Below, one piece after another: positions 1 through 6,462 of a DNA stretch of 17,116 bases. Within the stretch, counting starts at the first letter, position 1. Every line of letters starts with the position of its first letter. The DNA is taken from contig CAZHGH010000065.1 of the NCBI GenBank assembly GCA_964531205.1, positions 1-17,116 of the forward strand, given 5' to 3'. This DNA is from JAICWY01 sp964531205. GTDB lineage: Bacteria > Vulcanimicrobiota > Vulcanimicrobiia > Vulcanimicrobiales > Vulcanimicrobiaceae. The notes beneath the pieces are model-generated. The model was not told the origin of the DNA, searched no databases, and saw only the letters and a list, made by a program, of their open reading frames with translations. Both the position numbers and the translations under genes were made by a program.

Positions 1-44
1 GCTCTTCTTGCGTCCGCGCGTGCTTGTGCTCTTCTTGCGTCCGC
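1..44. repeat. Short tandem repeat, 27-nt period, encoding GRKKS units
   Basis: The 17-nt string at 1-17 recurs exactly at 28-44, a period of 27 nt or 9 codons. On the minus strand it encodes the repeated GRKKS segment of the basic tail. Only the first repeat units fall in the window, so the array may continue beyond it. Confidence 0.6.
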
Positions 45-339
45 CGGCACTTTTACGTGTGGAAGTCTTGCGGCGTGCCATCGTTCTACCTCCGTTACCG
101 GAGCCGGACTCGACGAACTTCACCATATAACCGCTGGGATCGTACAGAAAATCGACGTTGCTACGGTCGAATACGCGGAAAAAACGATTCCAGTCGACTT
201 GTTCGAGGTTCTCTTCCGGCTGTCCGAAGTCAATGCGCATTACGCCGCCCGTGCCCTCGACGAACGCAGGATGACCGCCCTTGCTCTCGACCCAGCTGCG
301 GATTTCATCGTGGTCGCGCGTGCGTTTTGCTCTTGCCAC
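1..339 (-). CDS. Small conserved protein of unknown function with a basic Lys/Arg-rich tail (3' end outside window)
   Basis: The frame is open from a GTG at 339 to the window edge, giving 113 codons with no stop. A GGAGG ribosome-binding site at 350-346 sits 6 nt upstream of the GTG and decides the start. Residues 1-66 form a compact acidic domain. It begins with a TRDHDEIRSWVESKGGHPA segment and continues with RIDFGQPEENLEQVDW and FLYDPSGY. I recognise this as the style of a widespread short uncharacterised family (DHxEIRxWxExRGGxPA ... LRIDF), whose function is not known. From about residue 70 the protein changes to a low-complexity basic tail of GRKK and STSTR units, like histone-H1-type tails, suggesting nucleic-acid binding. 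A second strong ribosome-binding site and an ATG lie in frame at the start of the tail, so the tail may also be made as a separate small protein. It is the last gene seen of the minus-strand operon, 63 nt after the preceding stop. Confidence 0.75.
   Translation of the reverse strand, partial: MARAKRTRDHDEIRSWVESKGGHPAFVEGTGGVMRIDFGQPEENLEQVDWNRFFRVFDRSNVDFLYDPSGYMVKFVESGSGNGGRTMARRKTSTRKSAGGRKKSTSTRGRKKS
79..93 (-). promoter_or_regulatory. Internal in-frame ribosome-binding site and ATG at the basic tail
   Basis: On the minus strand GGAGG (93-89) is followed by a 7-nt spacer and an ATG at 81-79. This is in the same frame as the upstream domain with no stop between them. An ideal Shine-Dalgarno signal at a domain boundary is what an internal translation start would look like. 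Alternatively this was once a separate gene whose predecessor lost its stop codon. Confidence 0.45.
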
Positions 340-402
340 TGGTAACCTCCAATCTAGTCCTAAAATTCCGGTTACCCGCACCTTGGCGAAGGGAAACGCC
401 GT

Positions 403-618
403 TTACTCGGTGCTTGGCGCGCTGTCGGTGTCTCCGGACGATTTTGTAACCAAAGCAGCCCTTATGCTTTCGCGAAGCTCCGTGAGCGCGGGATCCAATC
501 CGCTGTCCTGATCGAGATGCTCGAGCGCGAGTAAAGTGCGATTCGCATCCGCCGCGCTCATGTGAATCGTGATGGAGCCGCGGGCCGTGCGGTAGCGATC
601 GACGTCGTATGTACTCAC
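403..618 (-). CDS. Hypothetical 71-aa protein
   Basis: I do not recognise this family. The start is GTG at 618-616, whose last two bases are part of the TGA stop of the preceding gene (GTGA overlap), which suggests translational coupling. The protein begins MSTYDVDRYRTARGSITIHM and continues with a short helical segment rich in Leu, Asp and Glu (about residues 22-55). It ends in a Ser/Thr/Asp-rich tail (SSGDTDSAPSTE). It has no cysteine, no membrane segment and no signal peptide. The overlap and the operon context support it as a real gene. The lack of any recognisable motif limits confidence. Confidence 0.55.
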   Translation of the reverse strand: MSTYDVDRYRTARGSITIHMSAADANRTLLALEHLDQDSGLDPALTELRESIRAALVTKSSGDTDSAPSTE

Positions 619-938
619 GAGCGTTTCCGGCTTTTCGCGATGCCGGTATTTGGAACGCTCCTCGGCTCCATCGTCTGCGTAGTTTTGGTTTTAGATTCGG
701 GCATCGCAGGTTTCGACTCGCCGCGGCGCCGCCGTTCCGACATCTGCACGCCGTAGATCTCGCGATCGGACTCCATATCGATTACGGGCTGCTCCGCGCG
801 GTGGCGCTTACCCGGGATCATCGACTCTTCGGAACTCGCGCGCGCAGCGCGCTGCCGGCTCGAAGACCGAACGGTCGGCGTGCCTAGACGTTTTTTCCGC
901 CCGCCCGTTTGTTTTTTACGTTTGCCTGTGCTAGCCAT
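615..938 (-). CDS. Hypothetical 107-aa highly basic protein
   Basis: The start is ATG at 938, 9 nt after the stop of the glycosyltransferase upstream, with an AGGTG-like ribosome-binding site in that short gap. The N-terminus (MASTGKRKKQTGGRKKR) and C-terminus (IAKSRKRS) are strongly basic. The middle is mixed-charge and apparently disordered, with clusters such as SERRRRGESK. There are no hydrophobic segments. The N-terminal GKRKKQTGGRKK resembles the GGRKKSTSTRGRKK tail of the protein encoded at 1-339, so the two may share a nucleic-acid or polyanion-binding role. This is inference from composition only. Low-complexity basic frames can arise by chance in GC-rich DNA, but the start and stop fit the operon exactly. 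Confidence 0.5.
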   Translation of the reverse strand: MASTGKRKKQTGGRKKRLGTPTVRSSSRQRAARASSEESMIPGKRHRAEQPVIDMESDREIYGVQMSERRRRGESKPAMPESKTKTTQTMEPRSVPNTGIAKSRKRS

Positions 939-947
939 GCACCTCGT

Positions 948-1916
948 TTACCCGGCGCGCGCGATATGCAACAGCGCGTGTAATTCAGCCATCACTTCGT
1001 CTACGGTAATCGAAGCGAGTCCCGGATCGACGTACGGTGCGTGCGGATCGCCTAAAATGCCGCGCCAAATCACGCGGTGATAGGGACGATTAGCAGGCGG
1101 GCCCCAATAGCGCGGACTAGTCGGACCGAAGAGCACGACTGACGGCGTTCGCAAGGCCGTTGCGATGTGCGCGATGCCCGTATCGCCGCAGACGATAGCG
1201 CGCGCCGCCGAAACGACGCACGTCAGATCCGCGAGATTCGTTTTGCCTGCGAGCACCGAGTCGATTGGAACGTGCGCGGCTTTTGCAATGAAGCGGCAGC
1301 GCCGAAACTCTTCGGCGGAGCCGGTCAAGACGACGCGTTCTCCCTCACTTTGCAGCCGCACGCACAGGTCGATCCAGCAATTGACCGGCCATCTCCTCGA
1401 CTCGCTCGCAGCACCGGGATGAACGACGATTGCGCCGCGTGCACGTGGGTCGCCGTGGGGCGCCGTTATTTCCAGATCGTTTGGATCGGCTGGAATACCG
1501 CTTTCGCGCAGCAGGCGGCACCAGCGGTCGATCTCGTGTTCGTCGGGACGCCATTCCGGAGAACCGGCGCTCTCCGGAATTTCCGGATTCGCGAAGGCAA
1601 TGAGCCTGCGGGGCTTCGTGCGCAATGCGACCCGGTGGCTTTGCGGGCCGCGGCCGTGTAAATTGACGGCGATGTCGACGTCAGCAATCGAATCATCGAG
1701 CGGCTCGAGCGGAGCAGCGTCGACGACTTCATCGACGGCCCCGCAGAAGCCGGCAAGGGGAGCGAGATACAGCGGCGCGGCGAGCATGCGGTAATGCGAT
1801 GGAAAAGCGCGCGAAACGGCACGAAGTGCCGGAATCGCGGTAAGGAAGTCGCCCAGGCCGAGCGCACGTAAAATGAGCAACGTCGGCCGCGACGTGACGA
1901 CCGTATGCAATCTCAT
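948..1916 (-). CDS. Glycosyltransferase family 9 (heptosyltransferase-like)
   Basis: This 322-aa protein is the usual length for GT9, the ADP-heptose:LPS heptosyltransferase family. These enzymes transfer heptose from a nucleotide donor to a growing glycan at the inner face of the cytoplasmic membrane. The N-terminal domain starts with LRALGLGDFLTAIPALRA (17-34), the GT9 version of the acceptor-side glycine-rich loop. The C-terminal domain shows VVHPGAAS...RRWP (164-177), which binds the donor phosphate. It also has CGDTGIAHIATAL (243-255) and VLFGPTSP (261-268), all GT9 hallmarks. I chose ATG at 1916 because it overlaps the upstream stop as ATGA and starts just before the first conserved strand; the frame continues further upstream but inside the neighbour. 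No clear Shine-Dalgarno is visible, fitting re-initiation after the upstream gene. The exact sugar and acceptor cannot be read from sequence. Confidence 0.9.
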   Translation of the reverse strand: MRLHTVVTSRPTLLILRALGLGDFLTAIPALRAVSRAFPSHYRMLAAPLYLAPLAGFCGAVDEVVDAAPLEPLDDSIADVDIAVNLHGRGPQSHRVALRTKPRRLIAFANPEIPESAGSPEWRPDEHEIDRWCRLLRESGIPADPNDLEITAPHGDPRARGAIVVHPGAASESRRWPVNCWIDLCVRLQSEGERVVLTGSAEEFRRCRFIAKAAHVPIDSVLAGKTNLADLTCVVSAARAIVCGDTGIAHIATALRTPSVVLFGPTSPRYWGPPANRPYHRVIWRGILGDPHAPYVDPGLASITVDEVMAELHALLHIARAG

Positions 1917-3124
1917 GACGCGCGTTCTGCAAAGACCCGTTCGATAATGACGTCGTTGTACACCGCCAGCGTATCGCTTGCGATGCGCGCCCATCCGTAG
2001 CGGCGGTTCGCACGCCGCGTTCCGGCGAGCGCAAGTTCCATGCAACGCTTCTCGTCTTTTAAAAGATCTTTGATCGCTTCCGAAAGCGCAATCGGCGAAC
2101 GCGGCGGGACGTGAACGCCCGTCACGCCGTTGACGATGCTGTCAACGAGCCCGCCGACTTGCGCGACCACGACCGGAACACCGCATGCCATCGCCTCCAA
2201 AGGCACGATTCCGAATGGTTCGTACCATGGGTAGCATACGACGGCGTCCGCGGAGCGCAGCAACGCCGGAACGTTCGGCCGTTCTACGCGACCGCGGAAT
2301 ACGACACGATCCGCTACGCCGAGATCGCGCGCAAGTTGCTGTAAGCGTTGCGCTTCAGCATCTTCATGCAGCTTCGCGGCTTCAGGGCCGCCGGCGACGA
2401 TTAATTCAACATCCGGCAGCAGCATAAGCGCGTTGATTACGTCGGCGATGCCCTTGCGTTCCACTAAGCGGCTCAGGCAGACGAGTCTCTTGCGCGAGCG
2501 ATCGCGTTCTTCCGCTGGACCGATTGGTTGGAAGAGCCGCAAATCAACACCGCAAGGAACAACCGCAATTTTCGCTTTATCGGCGCCCATGCGCACGAGT
2601 TCGAATGCTTCCGCCGTCGCGGTCGCAACGATCCGGCTGGAATCGCGAGCAATGCGGCGTTCTTCATCCAAGCGCGACGGCGGGCTCGTGTCTTTGGCCC
2701 CTTGATAACGGCGCTTTTCGATCCCGAGCGCGTGAAACGTTTCTACGACCGGAATGCCTTGCGGCAACCCGGCGTCCAAGCTTGCTTTTCCCGACATCCA
2801 AAAATGCGCGTGTACGACGTCCGGGCGATCTTCAGCCCAGCGTTGAGAAAGCACCCGCGCGAATTCACCCATGAACGGCAGCATCCGATCTTTTTCGATC
2901 GGTTCGGGCGGACCGGCGTCCACATGTTCGACAACGACTCCGGGTGCGTACTGGACGCGCACGTCGAGTTTCGGATCGTCGCGACGCGTGTACACAACGA
3001 CCTCGTTCCCTTGCGCGGCCATCGCTTCCGCAAGCGCAGCGACATGAACGTTCTGCCCTCCCGCGTCGACTCCACCGAGCACGGCCAAAGGGCTAGCGTG
3101 CTCCGACACCATCGCGATTTTCAT
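1913..3124 (-). CDS. GT4-family glycosyltransferase, MshA/sucrose-synthase-like
   Basis: This is a full-length GT-B glycosyltransferase of 403 aa. The N-terminal domain opens with MKIAMVSEHASPL and a GGVDAGGQNVHVAALA loop (17-32). That loop is typical of the MshA and sucrose-phosphate-synthase branch of GT4. HAHFW (105-109) follows and matches the acceptor-domain histidine region. The C-terminal donor domain has VPCGVD (189-194), SRLVERKG (218-225) and the retaining EX7E motif in EPFGIVPLE (302-310), then AMACGVPVV. ATG 3124 overlaps the upstream TGA (ATGA) and has a GGAGG ribosome-binding site 7 nt before it. The family moves a nucleotide-activated sugar with retention of configuration. MshA itself acts on inositol phosphate, but in this operon a surface glycan acceptor is more likely (inference). 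Confidence 0.9.
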   Translation of the reverse strand: MKIAMVSEHASPLAVLGGVDAGGQNVHVAALAEAMAAQGNEVVVYTRRDDPKLDVRVQYAPGVVVEHVDAGPPEPIEKDRMLPFMGEFARVLSQRWAEDRPDVVHAHFWMSGKASLDAGLPQGIPVVETFHALGIEKRRYQGAKDTSPPSRLDEERRIARDSSRIVATATAEAFELVRMGADKAKIAVVPCGVDLRLFQPIGPAEERDRSRKRLVCLSRLVERKGIADVINALMLLPDVELIVAGGPEAAKLHEDAEAQRLQQLARDLGVADRVVFRGRVERPNVPALLRSADAVVCYPWYEPFGIVPLEAMACGVPVVVAQVGGLVDSIVNGVTGVHVPPRSPIALSEAIKDLLKDEKRCMELALAGTRRANRRYGWARIASDTLAVYNDVIIERVFAERAS

Positions 3125-4056
3125 CGTACGACCTCCTGGAGAAGACCATCCCAATCCGCTAGGAAGCGCTCGAGTCCGTAGCGTTTGCGCGCATGCACGC
3201 GCGCGTTGCGGCCGAGTTCTTTGCAGCGACCGGGATCATCCAGCAGCTCCGTGAGCGACTGGATTAATCTGCGGACGTCCGTAGAAACGATACCGGCGCC
3301 TTCGGGAACTGCTTCAGGCACCTCCGTTGTTGCCAGTGCGACCACCGGCATTCCTAAATGCATGGCTTCGATCAGCGAAAGTCCGAGCGAAGTCCAACGA
3401 ATTGGATGCAAATACACACGCCGCCGCGCAAGCTCGCCATGCAACTGCGCTTGCGGCAGATTTTCATAGCCGCCCCGGGCGCCGGCGCCCATGCCGAAGA
3501 GCTCGATCGGTACGCGCGATTCGAATTTTGCGAGCAAGTCGGTACCGGTCACTCTGGCGCGCCGTTGCGGCTCGTTGATAACCACCGCACACGATGCCAG
3601 TTCGCCCGTGTAGCGGTACCCCGGATCTACCACGCCGTGTTCGATGACGTGCGTGAAGCGATCTCCGCAATCCCAAAAGAGATCGTTGAAATGCGTAACG
3701 TGCACGACATGAATGCCGGGCCAATCCGCGGCAGGGTGACGCATTGCGTTGATCTGTCCCTGCGGCGCGTTGTGTTCGACATAGATTGCGGGCAAGTCTA
3801 CACCTGGCGTCATGCCGAACCACTGGCGCGCCAATTCGTATTCGTGCGGGCGCTGCAGAACGATGACGTCCGGACGCGCGTCGCGCAATTGTTCCGGTGC
3901 AAGTTCCACAACGCTCGCCGGCCACTCCCACGTTTGCGCGCGTCCGCGTCCGTCGGGGCCACGATCGCGAAGAACCGGAACGATGTACTCGTGATTGCCT
4001 TGCACGAATGCCGTCATCCACGATCCGTGCACGTGCCAGCCGAAGATACGCATCAT
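3121..4056 (-). CDS. Glycosyltransferase, GT1/GT4-type
   Basis: This 311-aa protein is short for GT-B but has a recognisable C-terminal donor domain. It carries SLGLSLIEAMHLGMPVVALA (223-242), the ExxxGxPVVA region, then EVPEAVPEGAG and a C-terminal helix RKRYGLERFLADWDGLL. The N-terminal half contains WHVHGSWMTAFVQGNHEY (7-24) and VLQRPHEYE, then YVEHNAP and VHVTHFN, consistent with an acceptor domain. Two ATG codons lie in tandem at 4056 and 4053. The first overlaps the upstream stop (ATGA) and has GAGG 4 nt before it. The open frame extends another 149 codons upstream, but that stretch is antisense-like and overlaps the GT9 gene, so I reject it. The product probably adds one sugar of the operon's glycan. 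The donor is unknown. Confidence 0.85.
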   Translation of the reverse strand: MMRIFGWHVHGSWMTAFVQGNHEYIVPVLRDRGPDGRGRAQTWEWPASVVELAPEQLRDARPDVIVLQRPHEYELARQWFGMTPGVDLPAIYVEHNAPQGQINAMRHPAADWPGIHVVHVTHFNDLFWDCGDRFTHVIEHGVVDPGYRYTGELASCAVVINEPQRRARVTGTDLLAKFESRVPIELFGMGAGARGGYENLPQAQLHGELARRRVYLHPIRWTSLGLSLIEAMHLGMPVVALATTEVPEAVPEGAGIVSTDVRRLIQSLTELLDDPGRCKELGRNARVHARKRYGLERFLADWDGLLQEVVR

Positions 4057-5066
4057 GCGACCTCGACGTGTGCGCGCGCAACTGCTTGTACGGCGCGGAA
4101 AACATCGTCGACGTGCACGACGTCGAGGCACGGTTGCCCTTCGATGGGACACGTCCTTGCACGGCAACCTGCGCACGGCACATTTTGGTCGCCGAGCAAT
4201 ACGTATGGAACCATCCACGGCCGAAAACGCAGCGCGGGAATCGTTGGCGGAAATATCGATACGACCGGCGTTCCCGTTGCCGACGCCACGTGCGCCGCTG
4301 CGGTATTGCCCGAAACGACAACCGACGCACCGCGCAGGATTGCTGCGAATTGCGCAAACGTGGTTGCGCCGCCAAGGTCCAGCCCGCAGCTGCCTGCGAC
4401 CATTTTCGTCAATTCGCGTTCGCACTGCGCGCCGGTAACGACCACATTGTAGCCCTTTGTGCACAGATGATTGACGAGCGCTGCATTGCGCTCGGGAAAC
4501 CATGCTCGCGCCGGAACCGTCGCGCCGGGATGCACGACGACATACTCGCGAAACGGCAGATCGACGTAGCTGGGACTTTCACGCATCAGCAGACGGCCGT
4601 CATCGCTCGCCGGCAAAGCGTAGCCCATAGCGTTTGCAAGCGAAAGTGCGCGTTCGACTTCGTGGATGTCATCGGAGACTTTATGACGCACGTCCAGCAG
4701 CGAGCCGGGATAGTCGACGCTGATCGCACCGATGCGCGGTACACCGGCCATACGCAGAAGAAGAGCCAGTGGAAGCGGGCTTTGGTGAAACGATGTGAAG
4801 ATGACGGCTTCGTCGAACGACCGCGCGCGAATCGTCTCGACGAATTGCGCGATGCTTCGTGCACGGATGGGATGGGGCTCGGCGTCGATCCATTCGGCTT
4901 CGCGAACGATCACCTCATTGACGCCGGGGAGCGAACGTGCCGCATCTGCGCCACGCGGGCCGCATAAAAATGTTACGTTCGCGGACGCTGCGATTGCGCG
5001 AACAGCAGGGCCCGTGAGAAGAACGTCGCCGTTATTGTCTTGGCGCGCTACCAGTACGTGCTTCAT
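4053..5066 (-). CDS. Glycosyltransferase family 9 (heptosyltransferase-like), second copy
   Basis: This 337-aa protein is the second GT9 of the operon and is clearly diverged from the one at 948-1916. The N-terminus MKHVLVARQDNNGDVLLTGPAVRA (shown here in part: ARQDNNGDVLLTGP, 7-20) is the conserved GT9 loop. VVVHPGA (176-182) and SGNTAAAHVASATGTPVVS (252-270) form the donor site. Near the C-terminus, four cysteines in CAGCRARTC...C (298-313) match the cysteine-rich loop seen in WaaF-type heptosyltransferases. ATG 5066 overlaps the upstream stop as ATGA. Directly upstream is a GmhB-like phosphatase, the enzyme that makes heptose-1-phosphate from heptose-1,7-bisphosphate, which supports heptose as the sugar. 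No heptose nucleotide-activating enzyme is in the window, so that part must be encoded elsewhere. Confidence 0.9.
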   Translation of the reverse strand: MKHVLVARQDNNGDVLLTGPAVRAIAASANVTFLCGPRGADAARSLPGVNEVIVREAEWIDAEPHPIRARSIAQFVETIRARSFDEAVIFTSFHQSPLPLALLLRMAGVPRIGAISVDYPGSLLDVRHKVSDDIHEVERALSLANAMGYALPASDDGRLLMRESPSYVDLPFREYVVVHPGATVPARAWFPERNAALVNHLCTKGYNVVVTGAQCERELTKMVAGSCGLDLGGATTFAQFAAILRGASVVVSGNTAAAHVASATGTPVVSIFPPTIPALRFRPWMVPYVLLGDQNVPCAGCRARTCPIEGQPCLDVVHVDDVFRAVQAVARAHVEVA

Positions 5067-5566
5067 GGCACCGCGTACGCTCCGGTGACATGCTGGACGG
5101 CTTGCAAAAGGTCGTTGCAAACAAGAGGCGCGCGCGCGATTTCATCGTGTAACGTAACCGGCGTGGGAACGAGTACGCCTTGCGCGCCTGCAGCTTGCGC
5201 GGCGTCGATGTCGCTGCCGATGTCGCCGATGAGCGCGCACTCTTGCGGCGCGATACCAAACGCCTTAGCCGCCTGGTAGATCAGTCCCGGCTGCGGCTTG
5301 CGGCAATCACATCCATCGTACACGGTATGCGTGCACGCAAACCAGCCGTCGATAGGGCCCAACACCTCTTGGATTCGATCGTGAATACGCCGTAGTTCAC
5401 GCGCATCGACGCCGGGCTGATTTGTGACAACGCCGGCGTACATGCCTTGACTGCGCACGTGGTCGAGTGCTTCTCGTGCGCGTGGCATGAGCACGATGTG
5501 CTCGTGCCGATCCGGCCGATCGGCGATGAGTGTACCGTCGCGATCGAACAACACGGCGCGTATCAC
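5063..5566 (-). CDS. gmhB: HAD-IIIA phosphatase, GmhB-like (heptose-1,7-bisphosphate phosphatase)
   Basis: This 167-aa protein is close to the usual size of GmhB. GmhB removes one phosphate from D-glycero-D-manno-heptose-1,7-bisphosphate in the cytoplasm. The HAD motifs are complete: FDRDGT (7-12) with nucleophile Asp8 and acid Asp10, VTNQPG (47-52), CRKPQPG (88-94) with the lysine, and GDIGSDIDAA (114-123). The zinc loop specific to this group is present as C78, H80, C86 and C88, though the spacing between H80 and C86 is short. The start is GTG 5566, overlapping the upstream TGA as GTGA. A long in-frame extension upstream lies inside the GT2 gene and is not family-like. A histidinol-phosphatase or other sugar phosphatase role is the main alternative; the two GT9 neighbours favour heptose. 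Confidence 0.85.
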   Translation of the reverse strand: MIRAVLFDRDGTLIADRPDRHEHIVLMPRAREALDHVRSQGMYAGVVTNQPGVDARELRRIHDRIQEVLGPIDGWFACTHTVYDGCDCRKPQPGLIYQAAKAFGIAPQECALIGDIGSDIDAAQAAGAQGVLVPTPVTLHDEIARAPLVCNDLLQAVQHVTGAYAVP

Positions 5567-6462
5567 TGGAGCAGCGCTCCCCGCAGCCGGTGGTAGACCG
5601 CGGCAAATGGAATGACGGGACTTGTAAGCAGCATTGCTTGGATCTCGCGCGGCGTGCGCGGACCCGGAGCGATGCGGCGCCAAGCGAAGTCTACCGTCAG
5701 TGCGGCCCATGCTGCGAAACAAACGACGGTCGCGACGTGCCACGGCCAGCGTCCGCGCGGGGCGCCGACGCGCGCTCGCCAGTCGCGGCCATGGATTGCG
5801 TTCATCAGTGCATCGTCTGCGTTACCCGCTTGAAGACGAACGCTGATCCACGGATCGGCGGCGCGGACAGGATGAGAAATATTCCGCGTTCCTTTTTCTA
5901 TGCGGAAGCCGGCATTGAAGACACGCAGTGCAAAGTCCGCGTCTTCCCGATACGCACGCTTGAAGCGTTCGTCGAAACCGCCGAGCCGCTCCAGTACGCT
6001 GCGCCGGTAGATCATGTCGGCGGTAATCCATGCCGACGACTGAAGGCTCGCGACGTTGCGTTCCCAATCCGTAGCGGGGCGATCGTTTGGAAGCGGCACA
6101 TGAACGTGGCCTTGTGAGCCGGCCGCCGCATCGGACATTGCGGCGATGTCTTGCGAAGCTCGTTCGAGCCATTCACCGTCGACGAGGACGTCATCGTCCA
6201 AAAATGCGATGAACTGCGCAGCCGAAGCGCGCCATCCGGCGTTGCGCGCCGAAGCTGGCCCGGCTGCCTTTCCTTCTAATACGGCGATTCGAGACCGAAT
6301 GCGTTCGTCGACCTCATCGAAAGTCAACGGCGCTTCGGTGACGCGCCGATCGTCGACGACTATAATGTGTTCCGGTAACGGCCCGCGCGAACGAGCCAAC
6401 GATTGCAGCAACGCGTACAGCGAAGGACGGCCGATCGTCGGAATGACGATATCAAACGCCAC
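5563..6462 (-). CDS. Glycosyltransferase family 2 with C-terminal hydrophobic segment
   Basis: This 299-aa protein has a GT-A fold N-terminal domain. It contains FDIVIPTIGRPSLYALLQSL (3-22), IIVVDD (33-38), GPASARNAGW (68-77) and FLDDD (87-91), the metal-binding DxD equivalent. Farther on are LGGFDERF (160-167) and REDADFALR (172-180), the ED motif holding the catalytic base. After the domain comes a hydrophobic segment at about 239-258 (WPWHVATVVCFAAWAALTVD), probably a membrane anchor. The start is GTG 6462 with GAGG 6 nt upstream. It overlaps the carbamoyltransferase 3' end by 11 nt. Inverting transfer of a nucleotide sugar at the membrane is expected; donor and acceptor are unknown. Confidence 0.88.
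   Translation of the reverse strand: MAFDIVIPTIGRPSLYALLQSLARSRGPLPEHIIVVDDRRVTEAPLTFDEVDERIRSRIAVLEGKAAGPASARNAGWRASAAQFIAFLDDDVLVDGEWLERASQDIAAMSDAAAGSQGHVHVPLPNDRPATDWERNVASLQSSAWITADMIYRRSVLERLGGFDERFKRAYREDADFALRVFNAGFRIEKGTRNISHPVRAADPWISVRLQAGNADDALMNAIHGRDWRARVGAPRGRWPWHVATVVCFAAWAALTVDFAWRRIAPGPRTPREIQAMLLTSPVIPFAAVYHRLRGALLQ

Noticed and set aside
1..44. Repeat at the window edge as a possible CRISPR or regulatory array
   Set aside because: The repeat stays in codon phase (27 nt) and encodes GRKKS units, so it is a protein-level repeat.
4125..4175. Cysteine cluster in the second GT9 as a novel metal site
   Set aside because: A similar cysteine-rich loop is common in WaaF-type heptosyltransferases, so it is a family feature and not new.
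4057..4503. 149-codon upstream extension of the GT1/GT4 gene at 3121-4056
   Set aside because: The extension is Arg/Cys-rich, has no fold-like pattern and overlaps the GT9 gene; the ATGA overlap start is far better.
3358..4967. Long plus-strand open frames opposite the glycosyltransferase genes
   Set aside because: They encode Arg/His/Cys-rich sequence without any motif and lie antisense to clearly recognisable GT9 and GT1/GT4 genes; they are shadows typical of GC-rich DNA.
5567..5743. Upstream extension of the GmhB-like phosphatase
   Set aside because: The HAD fold begins exactly at GTG 5566 with the DRDGT strand; the extension lies in the GT2 gene.
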